Source of the DNA: Melioribacteraceae bacterium
Lineage (GTDB): Bacteria > Bacteroidota > Ignavibacteria > Ignavibacteriales > Melioribacteraceae
Direction: 5' to 3'
NCBI GenBank assembly: GCA_022181065.1
Contig: BQMY01000117.1
Coordinates: 1 to 64,000 of the forward strand
Length of the DNA stretch: 64,000 nt
The number at the start of each line of letters is the position of its first letter. Position 1 is the stretch's first letter. Position numbers and translations under genes: made by a program. Positions 18,232-26,333 of the stretch are shown in pieces. The notes beneath the pieces were generated by a model. It searched no databases and had not been told where the DNA came from. It saw only the letters and a list, made by a program, of their open reading frames with translations.

Positions 18232-18891
18232 TTATTTATTTACAATTTCAACAAACTCCCTTGTGGTCTTTGCAATATCCTCGGTCTTGAATATTGCGGA
18301 ACCGGCGACAAAAACATCACAGCCAGCGCCAGCACAAACAGAAATTGTATCTTTCTTTATTCCGCCATCAACTTCAATTAAAAAATTGTAGCCTAATTTT
18401 GTTCTCAGATCATTAAGTTCTTTTATTTTAGCTACCGCCGAAGGGATAAATTTTTGTCCGCCAAAGCCAGGGTTTACTGACATAACAAGTACCATATCAA
18501 CATATTCGAGAATCTCATATAAGGCCCAGACAGGTGTCGCCGGATTTATTGACACACCCGCTTTTGCGCCGAGGTCTTTAATGTGTGAGATTGTGCGGTG
18601 TAAATGCTTGCAAACTTCCTGATGTACTGTTACATAATCAGAGCCGGCTTTAACATAAGATTCAATACAAACATCGGGATTTTCAACCATCAAATGAGTA
18701 TCAACAGTTAAACCGGTTGCATCTTTAGCGGCTTTAACTATCAAGGATCCGTATGATATCTCGGGAACAAAATGTCCATCCATGATATCACAATGTATCC
18801 AACCTGCCCCGCCCTGTTCAGCCAATTTTATATCGTTCGCAAGATTACCAAAATCAGCAGATAGTATTGAGGGTGCGATTATTTTACTCAT
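18232..18891 (-). CDS. rpe: Ribulose-phosphate 3-epimerase Rpe
   Basis: Interconverts ribulose 5-phosphate and xylulose 5-phosphate in the pentose phosphate pathway. A 219-residue TIM barrel with the family signatures APSILSADFGNL, HCDIMDGHFVPEISYG, DTHLMVENPD, VMSVNPGFGGQKF and EVDGGIKKDT, covering metal-binding His and Asp residues. Length is typical. It sits between the PASTA gene (15 bases upstream) and nagA (26 bases downstream), all minus strand, so one transcript is likely. Confidence 0.97.
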   Translation of the reverse strand: MSKIIAPSILSADFGNLANDIKLAEQGGAGWIHCDIMDGHFVPEISYGSLIVKAAKDATGLTVDTHLMVENPDVCIESYVKAGSDYVTVHQEVCKHLHRTISHIKDLGAKAGVSINPATPVWALYEILEYVDMVLVMSVNPGFGGQKFIPSAVAKIKELNDLRTKLGYNFLIEVDGGIKKDTISVCAGAGCDVFVAGSAIFKTEDIAKTTREFVEIVNK

Positions 18892-18906
18892 AATTTTTTA
18901 ATTCCT

Positions 18907-19638
18907 TTATTGAACATTTTTCGCAACAAATACATCAACACTATCACCGTATGGTACAAGTTCATCCGGCGATGGATATTGTTCGATTATTGTATTTGGC
19001 AGTAATGACCTGGAAGCAATGTAGGTTATTTTTCCCAATCTCAGAGAGTTTTCCCTTAATTTTCTCTCCCCCGTCGCGACAACTTGACCTATGATATTGG
19101 GCACACGTATTTTACCAACCTGAGGACCAACGCTTACCTGAAGACTAACTGTATCCCCTTTTGCCAGGCGTGTACCCGGATCGTATTTTTGCCCGATTAT
19201 CAAATCACGAGGATACTCTGATCGAATTTGTTCAACTTCTCCCATGATTAATCCGAGTCTGTTTACAGTTACTCTGGCGTCCCTGATAGTTTTACCGTTC
19301 AGATCAGGCATGCTGATCAGTGGATCCCCGCCGCTTACATAAATATAAATTCTACGATTTTCCTTAACCATAGTTCCTGGTCTGGGGTTTTGGAAAATAA
19401 CATGATCTTTTGGCACGCGTTCATCATATCGGGGCCCTTCAACAACAGGATTGAGATTAAGGGATTGAAGCATCGAAACCGCTTCTTCTTTTGATTTACC
19501 TTCAAAGTTCGGAAGTTCGTGTTCCACAGATTCAACAACTGAAGGCATCACAACTAAATCAACTATATAAAAAAGACCAATTGCGATAAAAAGAAATATT
19601 GTAGAATAGATCAGTAATTTTTTAAAAATAGTTTTCAT
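18907..19638 (-). CDS. Membrane-anchored protein with three PASTA domains
   Basis: A 243-residue protein: an N-terminal membrane helix (LLIYSTIFLFIAIGLFYIVDLV) and then three tandem PASTA repeats at about 38-105, 106-170 and 171-243. PASTA units elsewhere bind peptidoglycan in penicillin-binding proteins and serine/threonine kinases. Here there is no kinase or transpeptidase domain, so it is a stand-alone periplasmic PASTA protein that may act as an envelope scaffold. It is first in a probable PASTA-rpe-nagA transcript. Exact function unknown. Confidence 0.85.
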   Translation of the reverse strand: MKTIFKKLLIYSTIFLFIAIGLFYIVDLVVMPSVVESVEHELPNFEGKSKEEAVSMLQSLNLNPVVEGPRYDERVPKDHVIFQNPRPGTMVKENRRIYIYVSGGDPLISMPDLNGKTIRDARVTVNRLGLIMGEVEQIRSEYPRDLIIGQKYDPGTRLAKGDTVSLQVSVGPQVGKIRVPNIIGQVVATGERKLRENSLRLGKITYIASRSLLPNTIIEQYPSPDELVPYGDSVDVFVAKNVQ

Positions 19639-19665
19639 ATCCGGTCAGCGTTAAAATTTATTGCA

Positions 19666-19698
19666 CAAATATACAAAATAAAAATATGTTAATAACAA
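19666..19698 (-). promoter_or_regulatory. Possible Bacteroidetes-type promoter for the PASTA-rpe-nagA block
   Basis: On the minus strand a TATATTTG box (19666-19673) matches the Bacteroidetes -7 consensus TAnnTTTG about 28 bases upstream of the PASTA start. The upstream element is weak: a TTG occurs 22 bases away rather than the ideal 19, and TTA at 19. Confidence 0.4.
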
Positions 19699-19921
19699 TT
19701 AACAAAGGTCGTAAAATTGATTTAGTTGATGAAATTATGATTAAATCAGGGGTCAATTTTTGCATATTCACACTATTTATAATTAAGAGAGGATTAATGA
19801 CACACTTATTATTTCATTTTTTTTTACTATTTTTTTTATCTTACACATCATTAAAAAAGTTAACGACCTCACTTTATAAGAGGTTCTCTCTTTATAATTT
19901 CGAATAATTCAAGGAGAATGT

Positions 19922-21580
19922 ATGTTCAAAAATCATCCCAAAGGGCTTCCGGTTCTGTTCTTTACGGAACTGTGGGAACGTTTTGGTTTCTACTTAATGC
20001 TTGGTATTTTTACTCTTTACATGATTGACCCCGAAGCAAATGGCGGAATGGGCTTTAGTGACTTTAAAGCTGCTGATATTTACGGCACTTATCTCGCGCT
20101 TGTATATCTCACTCCTTTTCTTGGCGGATTGCTTGCTGACAGAGTTTTAGGTTATCGTCTCGCTATTACCATTGGTGGTGCCTTGATGGGGCTCGGTTAT
20201 ATTGGACTTGCATTCCCGGGAGACGGAATATTCTTTATTTCATTGCTTTTGATAATTGTTGGTAACGGGTTCTTCAAACCGAATATTTCCACACTTGTAG
20301 GTAATCTTTACAACAATGACAAATTCAAGGAATATAAAGATTCCGGTTTCAACATTTTTTACATGGGTATCAATATTGGTGCTTTTGTCTGTAACTTCGT
20401 TGCGGCTTATCTTAGAAATGAATATGACTGGGGTTATGCTTTCGCGGCTGCAGGTATTGGTATGTTTCTTGGGCTTATCTGGTTCTGGGCAGGTCAGAAG
20501 CATGTCAAGGAAGCTGATGTTATCAAACCGGCAAGAGCAGGTGATACTCCCCTGTCAAAACTTCTATTTACAATTTTTGTTCCCGCGTTTGGATTTGGAT
20601 TTATCGGATGGTTCATTCCAAACATGATTTTTGGGCAGCCTGTTCTTGGTTCAAACTCAACCGATGCTTTCTTATTTGCTGCGATTCCTATTATTTACTA
20701 TTACGCATCGCTCTATTTCAAGGCAGAACCTTCTGAAAAAGCTCCGATTGGCGCCTTGTTATCAGTATTTGGTGTTGTAATAATATTCTGGGCAATTTTC
20801 CACCAGAATGGTTCAGCTCTTACAATATGGGCGGAAAGATATACCGACCGTGAGTTGCCGGCGGCAGTTGAAGGTGTTGCTGAAACTTTCCGTTTTGTGC
20901 AGGAAGTTGATACAACCCAAGGTACTTATCCTGTGCTTGATGGTCATGGTGTTCCTCTCACAAATGAAGATGGTTCAGTTGTAACAGAGGTTGGTCCAAA
21001 TCCATATCTTAAAAATCTGGATAAAGCGAAGTGGCCAACAGGTGATCAGTCACTCAAATTGCTCTCTACAGAAATTTATCAGTCCATAAATCCGTTTTTT
21101 GTGGTATTCCTGACACCTCTCGTGGTTGGATTCTTTAATTTCCTACGCAGGAAAAAGAAAGAACCATCTACACCGGGTAAAATTGGACTAGGTATGCTTA
21201 TCACAGCGGCATCTACCACGATCATGATGTTGGCAGTATTAGCCGGTGATAATGGTGCAATGAAGAGTTCACCTATGTGGCTAATCATGACTTACGGTGT
21301 GATAACTGTAGGTGAATTATTCCTGAGCCCGATGGGTCTTGCTCTTGTATCCAAATTGAGTCCTCAGCGTCTTACAGCGTTAATGATGGGCGGATGGTTT
21401 CTTGCTACAGCAGTCGGTAATAAACTATCTGGTGTATTATCAGGATTGTGGGGAGGCATAGATAATAAAGTTTATTTCTTCGCCATAAACTTTGTCGGCG
21501 CTCTTTTTGGCGCATTATTGATATTCTTGCTGCTCAAGTGGTTGAAACAGGTAGTTAAGGAACATACCGGTCATCACTAG
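19922..21580 (+). CDS. POT/PTR-family proton-coupled oligopeptide transporter
   Basis: A 552-residue inner-membrane transporter for di- and tripeptides. The N-terminus PVLFFTELWERFGFYLMLGIF holds the ExxER-type motif of POT proteins (ELWERFGFY). The family block FNIFYMGINIGAF follows, and about 14 hydrophobic helices are visible. A long periplasmic or cytoplasmic insert (about residues 310-365, with many Asp, Glu and Gly) separates two helix groups. The start is fixed by an AAGGAG ribosome site 7 bases upstream. The 283-base gap upstream is AT-rich and separates it from the divergent PASTA block. A structured terminator follows. Confidence 0.93.
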   Translation: MFKNHPKGLPVLFFTELWERFGFYLMLGIFTLYMIDPEANGGMGFSDFKAADIYGTYLALVYLTPFLGGLLADRVLGYRLAITIGGALMGLGYIGLAFPGDGIFFISLLLIIVGNGFFKPNISTLVGNLYNNDKFKEYKDSGFNIFYMGINIGAFVCNFVAAYLRNEYDWGYAFAAAGIGMFLGLIWFWAGQKHVKEADVIKPARAGDTPLSKLLFTIFVPAFGFGFIGWFIPNMIFGQPVLGSNSTDAFLFAAIPIIYYYASLYFKAEPSEKAPIGALLSVFGVVIIFWAIFHQNGSALTIWAERYTDRELPAAVEGVAETFRFVQEVDTTQGTYPVLDGHGVPLTNEDGSVVTEVGPNPYLKNLDKAKWPTGDQSLKLLSTEIYQSINPFFVVFLTPLVVGFFNFLRRKKKEPSTPGKIGLGMLITAASTTIMMLAVLAGDNGAMKSSPMWLIMTYGVITVGELFLSPMGLALVSKLSPQRLTALMMGGWFLATAVGNKLSGVLSGLWGGIDNKVYFFAINFVGALFGALLIFLLLKWLKQVVKEHTGHH

Positions 21581-21617
21581 ATGTAGTTGAAATCATTGTT
21601 TTTTTTAGTGATATTTG

Positions 21618-21702
21618 AAAGGTTAACTCTGAAAAATATTTTAATTTTGAAGTAGTGATTTGACCGAACACTATTTCTGTTAGAATACCGGAGTTAACCT
21701 TT
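21618..21702 (+). terminator. Two-tier hairpin terminator or structured leader between POT gene and nagB
   Basis: An outer perfect 12-pair stem (AAAGGTTAACTC with GAGTTAACCTTT, 21618-21629 and 21691-21702) ends in a T run. Inside its 61-base loop is a second stem, GAAGTAGTG with CACTATTTC (21649-21657 and 21669-21677), nine pairs with one G-U. It lies 38 bases past the POT stop and 37 bases before nagB. It is most simply a terminator for the transporter gene, but could be an attenuator for nagB. Confidence 0.7.
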
Positions 21703-21739
21703 TTTTATGGAGTGAATTAGGAAATAGTGGAGTATTAAA

Positions 21740-22507
21740 ATGCTTGTAATTATTAAAGAAGATTACGACAAACTTAGCGCGGAAGCCGCCAAAATAGTAG
21801 CCGACCGTTTAAGAAAAAAACCAAACCTGGTTCTTGGTCTCGCAACGGGCTCTACCCCTCTCGGGTTATACAAAGAGCTAATAAGATTGCATCAGAATGA
21901 AGGTCTGGATTTTTCAAAAGTTACGACTTTTAACCTCGATGAGTATGTTGGCTTAGCCCCTACTCATGATCAGAGTTATCATTATTTTATGAAAACCAAC
22001 TTTTTTGAACATGTGAATCTCGCTAAACGATTTGTCCATCTTCCGGATGGTATGACTAAAGACGTAAACGCGTTCTGCCAATGGTATGAAGAGCGCATCT
22101 CCGAATTCGGAGGAATTGACCTGCAAATACTTGGAATAGGTCAGAATGGTCATATTGCGTTTAATGAGCCCGGCTCCTCACTTGGTTCAAGAACACGTAT
22201 TAAAACTCTTACAAAAAATACCAGACAAGCAAACGCCCGTTTCTTCGAACAGAATGAAGAAGTACCAAAATATGCCATCACAATGGGTGTAGGTACAATT
22301 ATGGACGCGAAGGAACTTTTGCTCGTCGCAAATGGTGAAGGTAAAGCCGACGCTATTAAAGGTGCATGTGAGGGTCCTATCTCAGCTATGGCTCCGGCAT
22401 CAATCATACAAATGCACAGAAATGCTATTGTTGTGACTGATAAATCAGCTGGTGCCAAATTGCAGGGTAGCTACGTGGATAGTTGGGAAAACGTTGTGTT
22501 TGACTAA
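21740..22507 (+). CDS. nagB: Glucosamine-6-phosphate deaminase NagB
   Basis: Converts glucosamine-6-phosphate to fructose-6-phosphate and ammonia. A 255-residue protein, slightly shorter than E. coli NagB (266). Signatures: LGLATGSTPLGLYKEL, the active-site stretch TFNLDEYVGL, HIAFNEPGS and the catalytic region GIGQNGH. A GGAG ribosome site precedes the ATG. It is followed after 17 bases by the GlmU-like gene, so degradation and activation of amino sugars are encoded side by side. Confidence 0.95.
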   Translation: MLVIIKEDYDKLSAEAAKIVADRLRKKPNLVLGLATGSTPLGLYKELIRLHQNEGLDFSKVTTFNLDEYVGLAPTHDQSYHYFMKTNFFEHVNLAKRFVHLPDGMTKDVNAFCQWYEERISEFGGIDLQILGIGQNGHIAFNEPGSSLGSRTRIKTLTKNTRQANARFFEQNEEVPKYAITMGVGTIMDAKELLLVANGEGKADAIKGACEGPISAMAPASIIQMHRNAIVVTDKSAGAKLQGSYVDSWENVVFD

Positions 22508-22524
22508 CTAATTTCGGATAAATT

Positions 22525-23787
22525 ATGGCTGATAGTATTTGTATTTTCGAAGGTATCTACTTCAACAGACTACTCCCACTCGCCTATCTCAGACCTGTGT
22601 ACGATTTGAGATGCGGCATATTATCGCTTAGAGGTAAAATTGAACGATATTACTCTCAGGTTCCTATAACCCTTCATTGTAGAAATTACATGGCTGATTA
22701 TATGGAATTGAAACATCCCGAACACAAGGTAAATGTTCTTCAGAGCGATAATGTACTTTTTATTAATGGAAGAGTTATTGTTGACGAAGAATTCAGCCGT
22801 AAGATTTCTCTTGAAGGCCCGGAAAAATTATACATGTGCGGTGAAACAGTTGTAGCGGCAAGAGTTTCCGGTGAAAAACTGGAAGAGCTCAAAAAGGCTA
22901 TGAATGATGTTCTTTCGCAAGGTGATTTTTCCGGACTCGAAATTGAAGAAATTGATGCCAATATAATTCATTATCCCTGGGATCTTGTTAAGAATAATGA
23001 GAAGGAGCTAATCTCTGATTTTTATCTGCTTCGAAATGAAATAGAAACTAAAGATAATTATGAACGCTACGATGGTGTATTTCTTCTGAACGAAAAAGAT
23101 ATTTTCATTGGTGATGAGGCAAAAATATACCCGGGCGCTGTGCTTGATGCTGAAGAAGGACCAATTTTCATTGGCAAAGGCGCAAAAGTTTTACCCGGAG
23201 CTTCTATTCAGGGTCCGGCGTTTATCGGCGATTATACGATTGTTAAAATGGGCGCCAGATTGTATCATAATTCAAATATTGGCCGTGTTTGTAAAATCGG
23301 AGGTGAAGTTGAAAATACAATTGTGCACTCATTTTCAAATAAACAGCACGATGGTTTTTTAGGAAATTCTTACCTCGGCTCGTGGGTAAATCTCGGAGCG
23401 GGTACAAATAATAGTGACCTTAAAAATAATTATGGTTCCATTAAAGTTTATATCAATGGCGAACCCGTTGATAGTGGTTCACAGTTTGTTGGATTAACCA
23501 TGGGAGACCACTCTAAATCAGCAATTAACAGTACATTTAATACAGGAACTGTGATTGGAGTTTCCTGTAATATTTACGGATCAGGCTTTCCTCCAAGATA
23601 TGTGCCTTCATTCGGCTGGGGTGGTTCAGACGCTATGACTTCTTATGATCTTGAAAGAAGTATTGAAGTTGCCCAGCGTGTTATGGAGCGTAGAGATGTT
23701 GAAATGAAAGCTGCTGATGAAAAAATGTTCCGTAAGGTTTTCGACCTTACACGCGAGGAAAGAAGAAAACGCGGAATGCCGAACTAA
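22525..23787 (+). CDS. GlmU-like bifunctional UDP-GlcNAc synthesis enzyme (bacteroidete form)
   Basis: A 420-residue protein of the alternative GlmU family found in Bacteroidetes and Chlorobi. The N-terminal half is a divergent nucleotidyltransferase domain beginning with FEGIYFNRLLPLAYLRPVYDLRCG (first 20 residues or so are diagnostic: RPVYDLRCG). The C-terminal half (about 190-390) is a left-handed beta-helix of hexapeptide repeats (IFIGDEAKIYPGAVL, PIFIGKGAKVLPGA) ending with GAGTNNSDLKNN and SAINSTFNTG. It likely supplies UDP-GlcNAc for cell wall and LPS from glucosamine-1-phosphate. It lies 17 bases after nagB. Confidence 0.85.
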   Translation: MADSICIFEGIYFNRLLPLAYLRPVYDLRCGILSLRGKIERYYSQVPITLHCRNYMADYMELKHPEHKVNVLQSDNVLFINGRVIVDEEFSRKISLEGPEKLYMCGETVVAARVSGEKLEELKKAMNDVLSQGDFSGLEIEEIDANIIHYPWDLVKNNEKELISDFYLLRNEIETKDNYERYDGVFLLNEKDIFIGDEAKIYPGAVLDAEEGPIFIGKGAKVLPGASIQGPAFIGDYTIVKMGARLYHNSNIGRVCKIGGEVENTIVHSFSNKQHDGFLGNSYLGSWVNLGAGTNNSDLKNNYGSIKVYINGEPVDSGSQFVGLTMGDHSKSAINSTFNTGTVIGVSCNIYGSGFPPRYVPSFGWGGSDAMTSYDLERSIEVAQRVMERRDVEMKAADEKMFRKVFDLTREERRKRGMPN

Positions 23788-23793
23788 TCCCCT

Positions 23794-25410
23794 ATGTTAA
23801 AAAACTATTTCTACTTGGCAAGATTTGCCGGATATCTAAACGAAAAGATATCCGGATTGAATATTTCCGATATTTTTACTCAGGAAAAAGATACTATATA
23901 TATACATCTCAACGGCGATGAAGATTTTCCATACAAACATCTGGTACTTTCCACCAATAGTCAGCTCCCCTACCTGATCATTAAATCAGATCACCGCAAA
24001 GCTAAAAAGAATATTACATACTTTTTTCAGGATTTGCATGGAGCAAAAATTGAAAGCGTCTCAATCGCCCTCGGTGAACGGGATATAAAGATTAAAACAG
24101 ATTCCGGTGAACTTCATTACATTTTACGGGGTAATCGTTCAAATATATACTTTCTTAAAAATAGTGTAATCCATCCCTTCAAGGCTGGTAAGAATGATGC
24201 CAAAGATAAGTTGTTTGATGAACTTAATTCCCAAATATACGTTTCCGCCCCCGATATTTATTTTGAGGAAAATATTTTAGCTGACAACAAACTAAGGAAA
24301 AAGGAGTATCCCTTCGTTTCCAAAGAACTATATAAAGAGGCCGCCCTCCATGGTAAAACTGATGCTTTAATGCCGGAAAGTTTATCTGGTATTATTGAAA
24401 GTATATACGAATCAAAAATAGCGGTATATTTTGATCAATTTCTCGAGAAGGTTGTTTTCGTACCGGAAAACTTCAAATCTTACAAAGTGCCTGAAGATGC
24501 ATTCATCACAGATGATATGAACGATGCAATAAGAGAATACCTCATCCTCAATTTCAAGACAGCTAAAATATCCAACCTCAGCAAAGATTTATCCCGATTT
24601 TTTGAAAAAGAGATTGGTAAGTTATCATCAAAAATAAATAATCTTAAATCCAGAGTTGAAGCCGGCTCCCGACACGAAGAATATTATCATTTCGGGAACT
24701 TGCTGCTGGCAAATTTGTATTCTTTCAATAAAGGTGAAAAATCTGTTATGCTCACCGATTATGAAGGAAATTCGATTGAAGTTAAGCTCAATGAAAAAAT
24801 ATCACCAAACCAAAATGTTGAAGCGTATTTTGAAAAAGCAAAAAACGAAAAAATAAATTTTGAAAAATCAACGGAATTGTATAATAATACAGTTTTAAAA
24901 TATCAGGAATTATTAAAACTGCACACTGAATTTGATAATTGTGAAAAGTTTGAAGAACTAAAAGAAATCCACGGGAAAGTTTTCCCTTCCGGAAAATCAA
25001 AAAAAATGATACAGGAAGACTCGAAAATAAAATATCGACACTATCTTATCGACACAAAATATCATGTGTTTGTCGGCAGGGATAGTAAAAGTAACGATTT
25101 ACTGAGTACACGTTTCGCGAAACAAAACGATTACTGGTTTCATGCGCGAGGTTTACCCGGGTCTCATGTAGTTCTTCGCGTTGAAAACACAAAAGAAGTT
25201 GTGCCGAAAAATATATTGAAAAACGCGGCATCTATTGCTGCATTCTGGAGTAAGGCAAAAACCGCGAAAGTCGCTCCTGTTTCTTACACTTTTGGTAAAT
25301 TTGTTTACAAGAAAAAAGGGTTTGATCCCGGACAGGTTGCGCTATCCAAAGAAAGTGTACTCCTGGTAAAACCTGAAATTCCTTCGAATACTGAGCTCGT
25401 TGATGAATAA
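23794..25410 (+). CDS. NFACT/RqcH-family ribosome quality control protein
   Basis: A 538-residue NFACT protein. NFACT-N covers about residues 1-160, a helical and coiled-coil middle region follows (LSSKINNLKSRVEAG, then PNQNVEAYFEKAKN), and the NFACT-R domain is C-terminal (FVGRDSKSNDLLSTR, DYWFHARGLPGSHVVLR, about 425-538). In B. subtilis RqcH binds stalled 50S subunits and directs alanine tailing. The Asp-Arg pair needed for tRNA recruitment there is not seen; the aligned place reads GERD. Starts 6 bases after the GlmU-like gene and overlaps the rhodanese gene. Confidence 0.85.
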   Translation: MLKNYFYLARFAGYLNEKISGLNISDIFTQEKDTIYIHLNGDEDFPYKHLVLSTNSQLPYLIIKSDHRKAKKNITYFFQDLHGAKIESVSIALGERDIKIKTDSGELHYILRGNRSNIYFLKNSVIHPFKAGKNDAKDKLFDELNSQIYVSAPDIYFEENILADNKLRKKEYPFVSKELYKEAALHGKTDALMPESLSGIIESIYESKIAVYFDQFLEKVVFVPENFKSYKVPEDAFITDDMNDAIREYLILNFKTAKISNLSKDLSRFFEKEIGKLSSKINNLKSRVEAGSRHEEYYHFGNLLLANLYSFNKGEKSVMLTDYEGNSIEVKLNEKISPNQNVEAYFEKAKNEKINFEKSTELYNNTVLKYQELLKLHTEFDNCEKFEELKEIHGKVFPSGKSKKMIQEDSKIKYRHYLIDTKYHVFVGRDSKSNDLLSTRFAKQNDYWFHARGLPGSHVVLRVENTKEVVPKNILKNAASIAAFWSKAKTAKVAPVSYTFGKFVYKKKGFDPGQVALSKESVLLVKPEIPSNTELVDE

Positions 25411-25906
25411 ACAATTTCTGTTAAATATAGTATATATTCTTCTTGGTAGTGCTTTGCTTGGAATTTCTTACAATGTCATTTCTCCGAATGGCATTCCCCT
25501 TTTCGCGGAAAAGACCCAATTAATTAAAACCGGTCTCGATGATTTTATTACAAGCCCTAATAACTCTGAAGAAAATACCGCTCGCGAAATTGATCTCAAA
25601 ACAGCTTTTGAGATTCATCAGAAAGGTCTGGCAAAATTTGTGGACGGAAGAGATGAATGGGAGTATGGCGAAGGTAGAATCGCTGGTGCGATAAATATAC
25701 CGGATTACAATTTTGAGGATCACATCGACAAATACAATTCGATGGATAAAAGCTTAAATTATATTGTCTATTGTGGTGGCGAAGATTGTGATATAAGTAT
25801 CCGACTTGCAAAGAAAATGAAAGAGCTGGGTTTCACTAATGTTTACGTTTTTTCCGGTGGTTGGGATCAGTGGTTTGCGGCTAATTTCCCGGTAGATAAT
25901 GACTAG
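25403..25906 (+). CDS. Membrane-anchored rhodanese-like protein
   Basis: About 167 residues from the ATG at 25403, 8 bases inside the NFACT gene. An N-terminal hydrophobic helix (FLLNIVYILLGSALLGISYNVI) anchors a single rhodanese domain at about 60-165. It has FVDGRDEWEYGEGRIAGAINI and the active-site loop VYCGGEDCD, where the first Cys is the expected catalytic residue; a second Cys follows four residues later. The pair of cysteines could allow a disulfide. It is immediately followed by the MauE/DoxX-like gene, so the two likely act together in membrane thiol or sulfur chemistry. Confidence 0.85.
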   Translation: MNKQFLLNIVYILLGSALLGISYNVISPNGIPLFAEKTQLIKTGLDDFITSPNNSEENTAREIDLKTAFEIHQKGLAKFVDGRDEWEYGEGRIAGAINIPDYNFEDHIDKYNSMDKSLNYIVYCGGEDCDISIRLAKKMKELGFTNVYVFSGGWDQWFAANFPVDND

Positions 25907-26333
25907 TTTTTTAAGCTCAAATATTACCCTGCTCGTTTTCAGAATTATTCTTGCAATAGTATTTATTTTTGCCGGAATGGAGAAAGCCGCGAATCCCGCC
26001 GATTTTTCAGAAGCAGTCGCTAATTATCGTGTAATCTCCCTTTTCTTGCAGAATATTGTCGCAATCGTAATACCCTGGGTTGAAGTCGTTTCAGGAATTT
26101 TACTGCTATATGGTAAATTTCTTAAGGAAAACAGCACTATAATTTCAGTACTTCTTATTGCTTTTAACATTCTTGTTCTGCAGGCTATGCTGAGAGGACT
26201 TGATATTGATTGTGGATGTTTTGGTACAATCGATGCACAGATAGTGGGATTTAGAAAACTGCTCGAAAATTTTGCCTTACTTGCTATGGGAATCTCGATA
26301 TTCCGTTTTTCCAAGAGTGAAACAAATGATTAA
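25899..26333 (+). CDS. MauE/DoxX-family membrane protein
   Basis: A 144-residue protein with four predicted helices. The N-terminus (LLVFRIILAIVFIFAGMEKAANP) matches DoxX/MauE proteins, and the DCGCFG motif at about residues 106-111 is the conserved cysteine pair of the MauE branch, thought to take part in disulfide transfer. It overlaps the rhodanese gene by 8 bases and the first GT9 gene by 8 bases. Physiological partner unknown. Confidence 0.85.
   Translation: MTSFLSSNITLLVFRIILAIVFIFAGMEKAANPADFSEAVANYRVISLFLQNIVAIVIPWVEVVSGILLLYGKFLKENSTIISVLLIAFNILVLQAMLRGLDIDCGCFGTIDAQIVGFRKLLENFALLAMGISIFRFSKSETND

Noticed and set aside
17826-18290. 154-codon frame antisense to nagA and rpe
   Set aside because: Crosses two well-supported genes on the other strand and has no ribosome site or family match.
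19686-19907. 73-codon plus-strand frame upstream of the POT gene
   Set aside because: Very low complexity, rich in Phe, Leu and Lys from a T-rich leader; it overlaps the promoter region of the PASTA block and has no ribosome site.
20240-20627. Antisense and shifted frames inside the POT transporter gene
   Set aside because: Both are shadow frames in a long hydrophobic coding sequence.
26272-26325. Longer N-terminus for the first GT9 gene
   Set aside because: The extra 18 codons overlap the MauE-like gene and do not resemble GT9 starts; the ATG at 26326 overlaps it by only 8 bases.
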